Shown here: in pieces, positions 8,723 through 9,103 of the stretch
Position numbering within the stretch: the stretch's first letter is position 1
Layout: every line of letters begins with the position of its first letter
Assembly: GCA_035649235.1 (NCBI GenBank)
Contig: DASRJX010000249.1
Span: 1-9,103, forward strand
Length of the DNA stretch: 9,103 bases
Source: DASRJX01 sp035649235
GTDB lineage: Bacteria; Acidobacteriota; Polarisedimenticolia; Gp22-AA2
Direction: 5' to 3'
The notes under the pieces: generated by a model
Seen by the model: only the letters and a program-made list of their open reading frames with translations
Database searches by the model: none
What the model was told of the DNA's origin: nothing
Made by a program: the position numbers and the translations under genes

Positions 8723-9103
8723 CCGGGTAGCCGCGTCGGAGGACGCCGGGGTCGGTGCCCATGGCGTGGCGCAGGCGCAGGGCGGCGAACTGCAGCCCGG
8801 TCCGCAGCACGCCTCTTCGGCGGAGGCGCCGCGCCGAGGTCGTCACGCAAAGCGGCACGGTGACGACGCGGCCGGCGCGTCGCAGGGCCTGGGCGAAGCG
8901 CAGGTCTTCGAACAGCGCGATCTCCTGGAACCCGCCGAGCGCCTCGAACACCGCCCGGCGGACGAACATCGCCTGGTCGCCGTAATGGACGCGGGTGAGG
9001 CGCGCGCGGGCCGTGGCCCAGATCGAGATGGTCCACAGGATGACGCCCTTTTCGTCGAACCTGTGGCGGAAACCGCCTCCCACGATCCGCGGATCGCGAA
9101 GTG
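8712..9103 (-). CDS. GT2-family glycosyltransferase (rSAM/selenodomain-associated, TIGR04283-like), 5' truncated
   Basis: The frame is open from the window edge (LRDPRIVGGGFRHRFDE...) to a TGA at 8712, giving about 130 C-terminal codons; the nucleotide-sugar-binding N-terminal half is outside. HYGDQAMFVRRAVFEALGGF followed by ALFEDLRFAQALRRAGRV has the GDQ and ED signature of GT2 enzymes, and the following VTTSARRLRRRGVLRT is characteristic of the TIGR04283 group, a set found near radical SAM/selenocysteine-domain proteins and in arsenosugar-type loci. A GTG at 9083 is in frame but lies within conserved sequence, so it is not the start. It should add a sugar to an unknown acceptor. Its stop overlaps the methyltransferase-fusion start by 11 bp, so the two are very probably one transcript. 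Confidence 0.87.
   Translation of the reverse strand, partial: LRDPRIVGGGFRHRFDEKGVILWTISIWATARARLTRVHYGDQAMFVRRAVFEALGGFQEIALFEDLRFAQALRRAGRVVTVPLCVTTSARRLRRRGVLRTGLQFAALRLRHAMGTDPGVLRRGYPDVR

Overview
This is a GC-rich bacterial segment with tightly packed genes and no RNA genes, insertion sequences or CRISPR. The gene mix suggests an uncultured, soil- or sediment-type phylum such as Acidobacteriota or a myxobacteria-like group: a TLPxH-type sulfatase-fold protein, an HPr-kinase-like ATPase, a possible PqqD-like tail on a glycosyltransferase, and an rSAM/selenodomain-type GT2. That placement is an inference from gene style, not a demonstrated assignment.

Layout, left to right: (1) bases 1-1085, minus strand: an exported alkaline-phosphatase/sulfatase-superfamily protein, C-terminus cut off by the window edge. 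(2) 1123-3120, minus: uvrB, a complete and canonical excision-repair helicase and the one core gene here. (3) 3121-3251: a divergent control region with a good promoter candidate pointing right. (4) 3252-4166, plus: an HPr-kinase/phosphatase-like P-loop protein. (5) 4108-5334, minus: a polytopic membrane protein resembling GT-C (ArnT/GT39-like) glycosyltransferases. (6) 5286-6779, minus: a GT4 glycosyltransferase with a C-terminal extension ending in a PqqD-like winged helix. (7) 6825-7520, plus: a phytanoyl-CoA-dioxygenase-family Fe(II)/2-oxoglutarate oxygenase with all ligand residues present. (8) 7538-8722, minus: a fusion of a degenerate S24/S26 signal-peptidase-like domain with a SAM-dependent methyltransferase. 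(9) 8712-9103, minus: the C-terminal part of a GT2 of the TIGR04283 type, 5' end beyond the window.

Right of uvrB the window is an accessory region. HprK-like kinases, PqqD-like domains and S24/S26-like domains are known to recur near peptide-modification (RiPP or lasso-like) systems, while the two or three glycosyltransferases, the membrane protein, the methyltransferase and the oxygenase point to making or decorating a surface glycan or glycoconjugate. No precursor peptide, radical SAM enzyme or asparagine-synthetase-like cyclase is visible, so a RiPP reading is a hypothesis only. The strand alternates nearly gene by gene (-,-,+,-,-,+,-,-), with overlapping ends (59 bp convergent, 49 bp and 11 bp same-strand), giving at least five transcription units. 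All functional calls come from reading motifs by eye; no database search was run.
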